A DNA stretch of 64,000 bases, taken from NCBI GenBank assembly GCA_037447655.1, contig JBBHKE010003076.1, forward strand, positions 1 through 64,000. The letters are read 5' to 3'. Positions within the stretch are counted from its first letter, which is position 1, and every line of letters begins with the position of its first letter. The notes beneath the pieces were generated by a model, which was not told the DNA's origin, made no database searches, and saw nothing but the letters and a program-made list of their open reading frames with translations. Below are positions 1 through 11,807 of the stretch, piece after piece. This stretch comes from Zygnema cylindricum. Taxonomy: Eukaryota > Streptophyta > Zygnematophyceae > Zygnematales > Zygnemataceae. The position numbers and the translations under genes are program-made.

Positions 1-121
1 CAAATTAGAGTACATGATAAATTAGTATCATGGTGTACCCGAAAAAACACAATTTACCGTAAAGTACGCTAATTGTTTCATTACGCTATCTATTTCATTA
101 CGCTAATAGCGATTCACGGTG
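1..121. mobile_element. Right part of a TA-flanked MITE
   Basis: The segment ends in GCTAATAGCGATTCACGGTG followed by TA at 122-123. This is the right terminus of the MITE family seen many times further on (for example 36649-36869 and 47323-47521). The matching left terminus is not visible and may lie outside the window. No coding capacity is seen. Confidence 0.5.
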
Positions 122-123
122 TA

Positions 124-436
124 GCGTAGAATTACGCCAACAGCCGGCAGCGTAGAATTACGCTAGCGGCCGGCAACGTAAAATTACGCCAGCTGGCGGC
201 AGCGTAAAAATACGCCAGCGGCCGGCAGCGTAAAAGTACGCCAGCCGGCGGCAGCATAGAATCAAGCCAGCGGCCTGCAGCGTAGAAAACTGCCAGCTGG
301 CGGGCGGCAGCGTAGAATTACGCCAACAGCCGACAGCGTAAAATTACGCCAACGGCCGGCATCGTAGAATTACGCCAGCGACGGCAACGTAGCATTACAC
401 CAACCGGCGGGCGGCAGCGTGGAATTATGCCAGCGG
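124..436. repeat. 26-bp GC-rich tandem repeat, about 12 units
   Basis: About twelve head-to-tail copies of a unit like GTAGAATTACGCCAGCGGCC plus GGCAGC, mostly 26 bp with a few 25-30 bp variants. Copies differ at a few positions (ACGCCAGC, ACGCCAAC, CTGGCGGC). The array starts right after the MITE end at 121. Open frames across it on both strands follow from the repeat and are not genes. Confidence 0.85.
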
Positions 437-769
437 TACAGCGGTTTGCACAGCGACGGGCGACAATGCTACATCGTGCCAACGGTACGGCCTTCCGTAC
501 CTCGGACAGAAAAAATCCTTGACAGACACACCGCCTATATAAGGCTTTCCACAAAGGCGTCTAAAGACTCTTTTTTATATACTGATGGAAGTCCACCCTA
601 ATAGTGATAAACGGTGTATTGTACAATGCTCCGTACAGTGTAAACTGCATGGTAAGGAGGAGAAACACCGAACAAAGGGGAAATTAAAATTCCGTCAGAA
701 CATACATCAGTGTGTCCTTGTAAGAACGCTAGAATTTAAGCGTACGAAACTCGGAAAGTTGAAGCTAAC
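437..769. other. Intergenic, nothing recognised
   Basis: A low-complexity AT-rich stretch between the satellite and the first hAT-type element. Short open frames here have no recognisable domain or splice structure. Confidence 0.5.
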
Positions 770-1133
770 CATAGTTCAAAAGTAGGCGTTTCTATTGTAG
801 GCCTTTTGTAGGCGCCTTTATCGTAAGTTGTGTTATGGGCTTTTCATGTGATCTTGTTAAATCGCTACTTTTATCAGCAACCGTCCGATCGTCCAAATCT
901 GACGGTTTAAATAAAAAATACCCCAAAACTCACAGAAAAATCATTTTTTGTCCGAATGTTTTACAAAACTTAGACATGACGTTTAATTCTCTATCAATCG
1001 ATATGCAACTCAACCCTGTTACTATTTTTTTTCATTTTGCGACCAATACAATATGGGTCTTAAGGTCATATTGTATGTTTTGCGAACAATAGGCATATTG
1101 TATGGGCGTACTTTCACCTACTTTTGAACTATG
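770..1133. mobile_element. Non-autonomous hAT-type element, copy 1
   Basis: Terminal inverted repeats begin CATAGTTCAAAAGTAGG and end CCTACTTTTGAACTATG. The 8-bp flanks are identical on both sides (AAGCTAAC at 762-769 and 1134-1141), abutting the termini exactly. An 8-bp target duplication and a terminus of the form CAxxG are typical of the hAT superfamily. The interior holds inverted CATACAATATG-type blocks and no transposase. A second copy, in the opposite orientation, lies at 1281-1661. Confidence 0.85.
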
Positions 1134-1280
1134 AAGCTAACAGATACGACAACGTAACACACTAATATACGTTCCCAGTAACAAATGTCCCCATAAGGAC
1201 TCCGTGCATAGAGGTTACTAAACGTTTTAAACGCACGCATGAAACGTCAAGAAAATAATGGATATGCGCATGGAAAAAAT

Positions 1281-1661
1281 CATAGTTCAAAAGTAGGTGA
1301 AGGTAGGCCCATACAATATGCCTATTGTATGTAAAACATACAATATGCTTATTGTATGTAAAACATACAATATGACCGTAAGACCCATATTGTATTGGTC
1401 GCAAAATGAAAAAAAATACTGCAGGGTTGAGTTGCTCATCGATCAATGATTCGATAGAGAATTAAACGTCGTGTCTAAATTTTCAACATTCGGACAAAAA
1501 AAATTATGTAAGTTTTGACGTATTTTTTATTTAAACCATCAGATGTGGACAATCGGACGGTCGCTGATCAAATTAGCGATCTAAGAAGATCACATGAAAA
1601 GCCCATAACACAACTTGCGCCTACCAAATGCCTACCATAAAACGCCTACTTTTGAACTATG
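1281..1661. mobile_element. Non-autonomous hAT-type element, copy 2
   Basis: Same family as 770-1133, inverted relative to it. It starts CATAGTTCAAAAGTAGG and ends CCTACTTTTGAACTATG. It is flanked by GAAAAAAT on both sides (1273-1280 and 1662-1669), an exact 8-bp duplication. Together the two copies form a large imperfect palindrome from 770 to 1661. Confidence 0.85.
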
Positions 1662-1732
1662 GAAAAAATGCACTATTTTATAAAAATGTGTTGACCAACT
1701 TTGACTTTACAGTAAAAGACAAAATAGAAAAA

Positions 1733-3612
1733 CATAGTTGTCCAATTCATACGGATCTATACTTTTTGGCGAAAACTACGTTATATTCATCGATTTCATA
1801 ATTTTCGTAAATTTCTTACCATTTTATCATAGTTGTTCACACCGTTTAGTGCGAACGATTCAATTGCGACGAATTATACGTAACGAACGCATTGAACGTT
1901 CTAAAAAAATCGTAAAAAACGTTAGTGAATTTTCGTCCTTATTATTCCGTACATGTAAACAAAAATTAATTTTACATGTACCGCATTTTGTATATTTTCC
2001 GTACACTTTCCGTATCTTTTCGTAATAGTCCGTACATTTTCGATACAATTCGGTACATTTTCCGTAAAAATTATGTTCATTTTACCGGACAAAAAGTACT
2101 ACAAAGTGCAGCGTATCTTTTTCGTCAAAGTCCGTACATTTACCGTACATAACCATACAATTATCTTAAAATACCGTATAGTTTCCGTAAATTAGCCGTT
2201 CAATTTACCGGATAGAAAGTACATCGCGATTTTTTGCGATTTTTTCAACAGTCACGAATTATACGTTTCAATCGAAAAAAAGGAAAAAAAATCGCACGAT
2301 TTGAACAACAACGCATTTTATGTATGGACACGTACAAAATGCACGGCAATATACAAAAAGTGTGGCCCTATAGAGCCCTTAAAATTTTTGAAATGGTACG
2401 GAAATATATACGTAAATGTACGAAAATGTACGAAAAGTGTACCCTAAAAATCCTAAAAGAAAAGATATGAAAATGTACGAAAAGTGTACCTTAAAAATCC
2501 TAAAATTAAGGAAAATCTAAGGCAGATGTTTAAATATACGAGAACGTACGGGAATGTACACAAAAAACCCTAAAAGTCCCTTGAAATAAGTCCCTTTAAA
2601 AAAGTAGTGTTGTGTATAGGTTAGGATTTGTTGATAATCGATATGGGTTTTTTTTCGGGTTGCCGATAATCGATATATTAACAGGATGTATCGACATCGG
2701 TGTTATTGCCGATAAACAACCGTATAACACCAATATCGATAACTATCGGCGATAACTATACATACCGTACAGCTAGATGTACGGCCCGTACACTTAACTG
2801 TACGCGTTATTCCCCAGAGGCGCCGCGGACCCCCTTCCCCCGGGTTTCGGGAAAAAAACACGATATATGCTTTATTATTTATAATTTAAGGGAGTTTTAC
2901 TTGGTTCCACACTCCCATACCCTTCCAGAATGTCCCCCTAACTATTATTTCTTTATAAATGGCAGAAAATAGCGACAGTCTGACAAATTTATTTGTTTGC
3001 TCTGTACGTCTGGTTTTCGAAAAAAAGTTTTATTTTACAAATTTACAATGTAATTTAGTTTTTTCGTTTCGGTACTATAGTTTTCTAACTATGAACTATT
3101 GTTTTAAATTTGTCAACGTTTATGTGTCGCGTTGTCCATAATAAAATTCAGTTAATCAACATACAGAACAGATTCTTATACGTGGCATGCAACGCTATGT
3201 AAAGTCAATAATATAATAAGGTATATTATAAAGTAATATTGTATGCCTACTTTTTTTGTAAGTTATCCTCGATAGGAACTTGCTGGTCTCGGACCGATAC
3301 ATGTGACCTTGGATCGTTTGATAACTGATAACTAACGGTATCGGTGTTATCGCGATAATTTTGTTGATACACAACACTACAAAAATGTAGTACATTTGTA
3401 TATATATACGAATGTTAGAAATGTACCTTAAAAACCTTAGTCCCCGTTTAAATAACCCTAGAAAATACAAACATGTACGGGCATGTAAAATGTACCAAAA
3501 ATGTAGTGTAAACTAACGTACGAATTTTATTAGCTTTTCAAAGTCGTTTCATGTGCACTGTACGTAGTATTCCCCAGTTCACTTATTGTTTAATGCGCAT
3601 AGGACATGGATG
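1733..3612. mobile_element. Degenerate hAT-type element rich in GTACG motifs
   Basis: The left end is CATAGTTGTCC, the right end AGGACATGGATG, an imperfect inverse. Flanks are TAGAAAAA (1725-1732) and TAGAAAAT (3613-3620), seven of eight bases equal. The interior is a degenerate repeat of TGTACG, CCGTACATTT and similar words. Blocks around 1820-1950 and 2228-2330 recur at 7361-7490 and 10548-10660. A second element (2607-3377) appears nested inside. The boundaries are an inference from the terminal similarity. Confidence 0.5.
2607..3377. mobile_element. Nested short element ending GTGTTGTGTAT
   Basis: The left end GTGTTGTGTATAG and right end TGATACACAACAC are inverse over about 11 bp, and TA lies directly outside each end (2605-2606 and 3378-3379). 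The ends carry GATAATCGATAT and TTATCGCGATAA palindromic words. A T-rich interior has no recognisable coding sequence. The superfamily cannot be assigned. Confidence 0.45.
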
Positions 3613-3870
3613 TAGAAAATCATTGAATAAAAAAATACAACTACAATTACAACTACCTTTAATCGAAACAAAACGAAAGACATTTCGACATCACTTTAAA
3701 ATTCAAATATCTCTTTATCTCTCTATAGCGTGAATCGCTATTAGCATTGATAAGGCTAAATAAGCGCCCCCAACTTTTGAGCCTCAAACTTAAAAATGCA
3801 ATTCATAAGGGCACTTTCCCATGTAACCGAAACCTAGTCTTGTTACTTTGTTTTTTGGCGGAGATTTTAT

Positions 3871-3938
3871 GTACTACTTTCAAAGCATTCCGATGTAAAT
3901 AATTGTACTACTTTCAAAGCATTCCGATGTAAATAATT
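3871..3938. repeat. Two tandem 34-bp copies
   Basis: Two adjacent, nearly perfect copies of a 34-bp unit that begins TACTACTTTCAAAGCATTCC. They lie inside the 3808-6750 element and look like a recent local duplication. Confidence 0.8.
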
Positions 3939-6501
3939 GAAATCGTAACTTTAGATTGTGACGGATGTAGACATGGGTGTAATTTGTGACGGTTGTAGAA
4001 GACTACAAAACTCGCGACAATTGATGACGTTTGCAAAGTAGCGACGGTGGTAGACGTCTACTTACTTGTGACATTGTAGATTCTTAGGGTTTGTGACATT
4101 TTAGTCACGCTCAATTACGACAATGTCGATGTCACAAATTCTAAAACTTTTCGCCATGGTTTCTTGATTCTTTTTTTTTAGTCCTCTCTCAATCTACTTC
4201 ACGCCCAAAGATAGTAAAAAGAAATCGATTTTAGAGATCTTTTCTATGATACCATTATTAACATTTTTCATTGCAAGAATTGGGAGATAGACGCGGTTTT
4301 TTTTCTTACTTTGATTTTTAGCACAGATCCGGCGGACTCGGATTTTAGGTGTCCCTATGTGTAACAACGTAATTGTTACTTAAGGGTGTGAATGGTGGAA
4401 TACGTCGACAATGCTCATGACGATTGTCAACGTCTTCAATCTACCTTGCCGCACAATATTTTTCGAAACTTTTTGAAGCGTCGCAAGACACATCATAATT
4501 TCCGAAACGATTTGGTATGTCGCATGTCATTGCGTGACATCGTAGACATACAGCCTTGCAACCGTGGATGTGCAACATGACTTTGCGTATACCTCTCCTG
4601 TCCGGCCGCCATGACTTCGCAAATTTTTCACCTTTCCGTAAAATGACACTGTAGCCTCGAGACCCCTGCATAAAAAATATGTACAATATGCAAGCGGACA
4701 AAAACAATGTACTACGGAAAACTTTTCAGACGTGAGAATATGTTTTTTACTTTTTTTATTTTTCAAAGCGGTTTTACTTTATTTAAAACACATCAAGATA
4801 AGTTTGAATATGACGTGACAAGTGGGTCGAAAAAACACAAGGCGACAAATTTTCGTACATCCTAAGTTCGACGATGACGCAAATTTTAGTCTACAATTTT
4901 ACAATTTCTTCGTAAAGTTGCAAACCCGTACGTAGCCACATAGGGCCGTACCCTTCCACATAGGCACACCTGAAAACCGAGTCCAGCTGATCCGCCCTAA
5001 AGTACAAAGTAAGGGTACGGCCCCATGTAGTTGTAACTTGGCGTAATTACTTTGGATTTTAGCGCGGATCTGGCGGACCCGAATTTCAAGTGTCTCTTTG
5101 TATTCTCTTGAGATTGTAACTTAAGTTTGTGACGAGTGTATACATCAACAATACCCGTGACGGCTGTCACCGTATACAATTTGTCTTTGCCGATCCGTAT
5201 TTTTTCGAAACTTTTTGAAGCGTCGCAACACACATCGTAATTTTTGAAATGGTTTGGCATGTCGCGTGTCATTGCGTGACATCGTAGACGTACAGCCTTG
5301 CAACCGTGGTTGTACGACATGCCTTTGCGTAAACCTCGCTGTCCGGCCGCCATGATTACGAAGATTTTTCACCTTCGCAAATTTTTCAACTTTGCGTGAA
5401 ATGACATCGCAGCATTGAGACCCCTGCAAAAAATAACCGTACAAGTAACTACAAGACAAAACCCAACAACCCTGTACATTTATTTTCGTCAAAAAAAATT
5501 CACATGTGAAGAAATGTTTTCCTATTGGTGTAAACGGATTTTACTTAGCTAAAAACACAGTGCCAATGTGTTTTATGATAAGTTTGACGATGACGTGACA
5601 GTGGGTCAAAAAACGCAAGACGACAAATTTTCGTACATCCTAAGTTAAAGAATGACGCAAATTGTACTATAAAAATTTGCGATTTCTTCGTACGGTCGAA
5701 GCTTAGGTAGTACGGCGCTAAGTTTGAAATGAAAACGACAGAAAAAAACCTGAACTTAGGGCACTTTCCCATGTAGCCGAAACTTTAATCTTGTAACTTT
5801 GTTTCTAGCGAAGATTCTCCTTACGTCTTTATGAGCATTCCGATGTAATCGCAAATAACTTGTTACTTGAAAAAGTGACAAGCGTAGACGTATACGAAAC
5901 ATGTGACACATAAACGGTACACAAAATGTTGCGAAACTTCCACTCAATTTCGATTTCTGACGTCCACCCGCACGTTGAACAGTTTCTGTCACTTCGCAAT
6001 ATCTGCACGCCACGTTGTCGATGTGGAGGTATTGCAGATGTTTAGGGTTTGTGACATTGTGACGTCACGCGCGTCACGCTCAACTATGACAGCGCCTACG
6101 TCACAACTTCTAAAACTTTCCGCCATGATTTCCCCATTGTTGTTTTTTGTCTTTTCTTACTCCACTTGCCATCAAAATACGCTCAAAGATAGTAAAAAGA
6201 AATCGTTTTCATAAATCTTTCATTTGATACCATTTTAGACATTTTTCGTTGCAAAAATTGTGAGATAGACGCGGTAATGGGAGAGGGAGAGAGAGAGAGG
6301 CGCTTTCTCAAAATTTGCTTTTGCAAAATGGCGTCCGTTGGTCGAGACCCCTCCACTTCCTCTATACGGAAAAAGGTGCACGTAAAAAAGTACGTACAGA
6401 CTGTAAATGTGCAGTGGGTTTTTTTTTTAGGAAAATTTTGTCAAAAACCTTCGAGGTGTGCGAAATCATATGCATATTCGCCCACGTCGTGGAACTTTAG
6501 T

Positions 6502-6527
6502 TAAAATCACCTCGCGAGGTGATTTTA
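6502..6527. repeat. 26-bp perfect palindrome
   Basis: A perfect, spacerless palindrome centred on CTCGCGAG, with arms reading TAAAATCACCTCG and the complement. It lies within the right-hand GGGCAC-ended element. It could be a cruciform or a protein-binding site, but no function is shown. Confidence 0.8.
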
Positions 6528-6752
6528 TTAAAGTTTGAAGATGATCTGGAAGGACACGAAAGTTGGTCGAATCTCGCTTAACGATAAACTGCATCGCGAC
6601 AAACTGCGGTACAACTAAAGTTTTAATAGAACGCAACTTGTACGGTGGTAATTTTAATTTTTTGGTACGGCTGCAGATTTTTTTTTTTTCCAAGTTATAA
6701 AGGAAAACGACAGAAAATATATGTAACTTTAGCACATGGGAAAGTGCCCTTA

Positions 6753-8180
6753 GCCACAAGGGGCCATACCTTAAGTTCGCTAAGTTACAAGACATGCCCT
6801 AAAAAAATTAACGCATTTTAGTAGAAAAGTCAATATCCGTACGTTTGATACCTCTATGGCTCGGCTCCGTCGAGGAACTTTTCTTGTTGAAATTCGGGTC
6901 TTTACAGCAAAATGCGATGAACCACAAAAATAGACCCGAGAAAGCTCAATGATTGCAATCGTGACAGCCGCGGAAAATCCAACGGCTCCATATGTTGTTA
7001 ACGCATGATTTTCGTCGGAAATAACAAAAATTCACGAATTATGGAAATTACTGTACCTTTGGAAGTTTTAAGAAAAAAACTTAATAACGCAACTGTTGAG
7101 GCTTTAACCTATGTGACTGGAACTTGGCAATTATACTCTCTTTTTTTAGTGAAGATTCTCCATACTAATATCCAAAAAAATATCATTACTTATTTCTGTG
7201 ACGGTTGTAGAGGTTACCTAATTATGTGACGAATTAATACGGTAAAACCGCCTCGTAGCGACGAGGCAGCCTGGTTTTGTCGGTTGTAAGTTCAGCGTCG
7301 AGGTTGCCACGTCATTTGTTTTTTCATTTTACTGTTTTTTTGGTTTTTCAAATTTTGAACCATAGTTGTTCATAGCGATTAGTGCGAACATTTCAATCGT
7401 GGCGAATTATAAGAAACGAACGCATTGAACCTTTTGAACAAATTGTAAAAAACGTTAATGAATTTCATCCGTACAATTGCGTACAATTAAAACAAAAAAA
7501 AAATACATATAGCGCAGTTTGCAAGTTTTCCGTTAAATGAGCCCTAAAATATTATATATATTTAAATAAATATGACACTTCATGTAGGTATCGGAATTCT
7601 ATCATCAATTGGTAGTTGAGAATGTGAAAGTAGACTATGCCAAGGTTTTGTCACACTCGGGTTCGAATGTCGGCAAACGCACAACTTTAGCAACTTTCGG
7701 CACATTTTTATCAAATTCCGTATGTAACAAGGTTACAAGAACTTAGTTTGTTGAGGGCAATGGATCAACTGCTACGGCTGCGATGTTCGACCAGCGCAAC
7801 TGCTATGTCAGACTAGCCCAACATTAGCGCAACATGGCAGCATAACAACGCAGTGGAATGTGATTTGATTTTGTAGTTATAGAACCTATTGTGGTTAGTA
7901 CACAGTGGAATGTCGTGTTAGTGTGTACAATACCATTGAGTGTTATATCACCACCCCTTCTTTTTTACACCGTGTGTCTGAGTCATCTGACACAGAGCCA
8001 TGGCCGCCTTCTCTATGCCTTCTCTCTATCTAGACTGCACACGACTACAGAAAAATAAATTACAGACCATGTACCAATGACATTTTTCACATTAAGCATT
8101 GCACGACATAATATAACAAAATATTAAAAAAATAGCAATCATATTAATCCAAAAAAAAATGACATGTTTTTCATCTATCT
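6753..8180. other. Intergenic repeat debris
   Basis: No gene is seen. At 7250-7267 there is a short hairpin (GCCTCGT, loop AGCG, ACGAGGC) flanked by AAAACC and GGTTTT. From 7361 a CATAGTTGTTC terminus starts a block that resembles 1820-1950, so this is probably another remnant of the GTACG-rich hAT-type family. The right end of that remnant was not found. Confidence 0.5.
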
Positions 8181-10295
8181 CTACTCTAAATCCTCTTCCC
8201 CTGCATCAACGTCCATGATGTCTTCATCCGAACCCTCTTCCCCTACCTCCCCTTCCTCTTCTTCCCATGCCATCATGCTCTGTTCATAAATAACATCCTT
8301 AGTCTTATTTAACAGTCTGAGATTATTGAAAACCCATACCAAATCATTAGCCCGTTTAGCCGTTAATCTATTTATTTTCTTAGAGTGCATATGGTCATAT
8401 GTTGACCAATTCCGCTCATAGGAGCTGGCAGCTGAGCATTGTGCAAGTATCTTTACTGCAACCTTCTGCAAGATAAGAGTGGCAGAGCCAAACTCTTGCC
8501 ACCACTTCCACGCCGCCATCTTCTTTTCACAAGATAGTGTAACTTCCCTACCAAAAACTCCCTCAAAACCTCGATATTTGGACAGCTCTACGCGGACGTC
8601 TTTTATCTCCTCCATGTTTGGAAGCATCCTCTCCAACATTATCCAAAAACCTTTCATAACTGTCGCGTTTGCACGTTGCCCATATGCACGACTTTGATAC
8701 TCCGGATCGAGGTAAAAGCCGACCGCATAAATGGGACTATGCGCCATCTTCCACCTCGCCACCCCAGCGGTCTTCAACTCTTCCAAAATCTGCATGCCCT
8801 CGTGAATATTACCTCCTTCTGCGTAAGCTAAAATCTCCAAAAATTGTCCAATCGCGTAAAAACCGTGGTAAACCTTCCCCACATTTAGGCCACCTTTGTC
8901 GCATTCCCTCATTAACATTACCAAAGGTTCTGAAATTGACACGGCCTCACTCACTCTAACCCAAAACTCCGTGCTTAAAATGTAGCACCTAATCTTAGCC
9001 CCCTTTATCCTCTTGTACATAGGCTTCCCCGCCTATTCCTTGAATTTGTCGTCAAATATCAAACACTCAAAACTCTCTTTCACATTTAATAACCTTTGGA
9101 GCATAATAAAATTTGTGGCAAACCTAGTTTCTCCAGGTTTCAGAAGCCGAAGTGCAAAAATTTGATTGAATACCGCTACACTTATGCTATGATTAGTGAT
9201 GAATTTCAAAATTCTTTTGCCTCGCGGACAGGTTTGGATATAAATGACAACCTACTCCAATCTTCCAACATCAAGTCGAGAACGTGTGCAGCGCATGGCG
9301 TCCACGTGATTGAAGGGTAATTTGCCGCGAGCAACGAGGCTGCAGCCTTGTTCACTAGGGCAGAATAGGTAATAATTTGCACCACATTCTCCACCCCTAT
9401 AGAAAGTACTCTATTTTCCAACAGCTGACATATGTAGTCGGCGTCGTTAATATGCCCACTCGTTTCTTTTGCCGTCAAAAACATGTCACCTTTCGAGGTG
9501 ACAACTATAATATTTACGAGAGGTTTATCGTCCGTTGCTGTCCACCCTTCTGATGTGATCGTGGCACCGGTGATAGAAATAGTTTCCTCGTAACTTGCCA
9601 TTTCTTTCTTCACCTTCGCCTTGGTTTTTTTTAGGAGACGATTTCTCATTGCACTACGGATCGGTTACTTGTAAGATCCACCTAGATCACCGGTCTTATG
9701 CACCGCTGCCTTGAAATATGGATCCTCTAAAAGTCGGAATGGCAACCCATTGGCGAAAAAAGCCGTGGCCCACGCTAAATCCACCTCTTTCTTATTATGC
9801 CTATTAAATGCATTTGTTTTTCTAGTCTGCACACATCTTACTTTGGTACTCGGAATCGGTGGAAAACTGCTGGTGAGATCATCCAAGTCGTACATTACAC
9901 GTTTTTGAGAGGAATTTGCAAATTTATGGGTTTTTCGACGCACTAAACTCCTCCTTCACCTCATCTGGGCACATTGTGCAGGCTCTAATCCTTGCATTCT
10001 TGACGTTTCCAAGGAGATGATTCTTGATCCTCGTCGCATGGGCGTTATATTCGAAGTTGTAATAAATATAAATACATAATTGGTTGGCTTTAAAAACCCC
10101 ACTGTCTATAACCTTCACGTGCTCCCACTCCTCTCCTCGGTTTCTGGGCATGGTTGCTTCTGTTGAAGTTTGGAAGAGAGGATAGTAAAAAGCTTGGGAG
10201 AGAGGAGGGTAGGATACAGGGAGGCGGCTTCCTTGCGGTTTTGTTTTCAATATTTCATGGCGGCTTATTTCAAAAAAAATGAAGAAGACGCCCAT
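8181..10295 (-). pseudogene. hAT transposase relic (BED finger, DUF659-like, dimerisation region)
   Basis: Three blocks run in order on the minus strand. The upstream block (10295-9924) has a degenerate BED-type zinc finger, with W, CIYIYYN, IKNHLL and an ACTMCPDEV end. The middle block has FFANGLPFRLLEDPYF and, after it, GATITSEGWT and TPCAAHVLDLMLED, the DUF659-type core of hAT transposases. The last block (9020-8181) has WWQEFG and the SAASSYERNWSTY region of the C-terminal dimerisation part. The gene is broken by a frameshift near 9930-9943, an in-frame TAA at 9665-9667, a frameshift near 9206 and an in-frame TAG at 9033-9035. Codons stay homologous across the breaks, so the decay is modest. 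No confident terminal repeats were found around it. Confidence 0.85.
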
Positions 10296-11072
10296 ACAAT
10301 TTTCAAACTTATCTCGCGAAAATAGTATGACGTTTCAACGTCTCTTTTCGAAAATGTCCGTACATTTTCAATGAAGAGACGTACAAGTTCCGTGATATTT
10401 CAGTTCAGTTCACTGAACATAAAGTATTAATAACTACGACGTATCTTTTCCTCGAATTCCGTACATTTCCGTAAAAAAACCGTACATATTATGGTAATTA
10501 TTGTACTTTCCCCGTAAATTGTCAGTTTCAGTTTGCAGCAGACGTTTTTTTGCGATTTTACAAAATCGTCACGAATTATACGTTTCAATCGTAAAATTTG
10601 AAAAAATCGCACGATTTGAACAACACTGTTTGAAACGTCCAAGTCGAAAAATGTATGTAAAAGTACGGGTACAAAGTCGGCTACGCATTTTACTAATATT
10701 TCAGAATCTTTCGATGCTAATTGTACGTAATATTCGTGCGTTTGTTTCGTGCGTAATATTGCGAATCGAACAACTAAGCTTGCAACCGTGACTTGTGATC
10801 GTTGATGCTGTCGATGTCCAATTCGTACGGATTCCTACTTTTGTACAAAAACTACGTAATATTCATCAACTTCATACTTTTCGTATATTTCGTACCATTT
10901 GTTTGTACGGATATATACGAAAATGTACGAAAAGCGTAATCCTATAAAATCCTTAAAAAATCTTGAGAAGCCCGGATAATAAAAGGAAATGTACGAACTT
11001 CTACGGAAAGTGTACCCTAAAAATCTGAAAGTACGAACGATCTAATGTAGCCGTACTAACTATAAAGGAACG
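10296..11072. other. GTACG-rich degenerate repeat
   Basis: No gene is seen. The block 10548-10660 repeats 2228-2330, including the words CACGAATTATACGTTTCAATC and ATCGCACGATTTGAACAAC. The rest is a low-complexity mix of GTACG, CGTAC and TTTTCGTA words. It probably belongs to the same element family as 1733-3612 and 11073-11799. Confidence 0.5.
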
Positions 11073-11799
11073 CATAGTTGTCCCGTGCGCATATTACGCA
11101 CGAAACGAACGCGCGAATACTACGCACGATACGCATTTAACGATGAAAAAAATGTTATAAAATGCGTACCTGACTATGTACCCGTACTTTTTCGTACATT
11201 TGCGTACTCTCTTCGTACATTTCAGTACTTTTAGGGTTATTAAGGGGGGTTTGAGGAATTTTAGGGTACATTCTCGTGCATTCTCATATATTTCTGTTAA
11301 ACAGCCAACTTATATTCGTACGTATACGTACAGTGTCCGTATATTTTCGTACTTTTGACGGTTATTATTTTTAGATGTTTAAGGTACATTTTCGTACGTT
11401 TCCGTTTATTTCAATTATACGGACTTACTTCTTTACGTCTACGTACAGCGTCCGTACATTTTTGAACTTTTAGGGTTATTAAAGGAGGAATTTCAGGGTG
11501 TTTAGGGTACTTCCCATGCATTTTGTACATTCCGGTAAATTACAGTACAACTACCTTACGTTATCCGTACTCTTCAGTTTTTTCATGGTGCACCTTTCGT
11601 ACAACTACGTACTTTTTCGTACGTTTATCGTACATTTTTTTGGGTTTTTAAGGATTTTTTAGGGTTAAGCGGACGGTTTCCGTACGTTTATGTACACCGT
11701 ACAGAGACAACTTAACGAATTTTACGAAAAATATAAAAGTCGCGAATACTACGTAGCTTTCGGAAAAAAGTCTAAATCCGTACGAATAGGACAACTATG
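11073..11799. mobile_element. hAT-type GTACG-rich element
   Basis: It starts CATAGTTGTCCCGTGCGC and ends ATAGGACAACTATG. The flanks AAGGAACG (11065-11072) and AAAGAACG (11800-11807) match at seven of eight bases, consistent with an old 8-bp target duplication. The interior is dominated by GTACG and CGTAC words with no open frame of note. Confidence 0.6.
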
Positions 11800-11807
11800 A
11801 AAGAACG

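Larger units (their letters stand above)
3808..6750. mobile_element. Nested pair of elements with GGGCACTTTCCCATGT ends
   Basis: The terminus AGGGCACTTTCCCATGT occurs at 3808 and again at 5759 (as GGGCAC...). Its inverse, ACATGGGAAAGTGCCCT, ends at 6750. TA stands outside each end. The second unit (5759-6750) is complete; the first lacks its own right terminus and abuts the left end of the second. Inside the first unit, about 4310-4990 is repeated at about 5050-5730 with a period near 740 bp. No transposase is recognised. Confidence 0.6.

Noticed and set aside
318-601. Arg/Cys-rich open frames on both strands
   Set aside because: They lie in the 26-bp satellite and its flank, with no domain.
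8669-9320. Plus-strand open frames over the hAT relic
   Set aside because: They are antisense shadows; the transposase similarity is on the minus strand.
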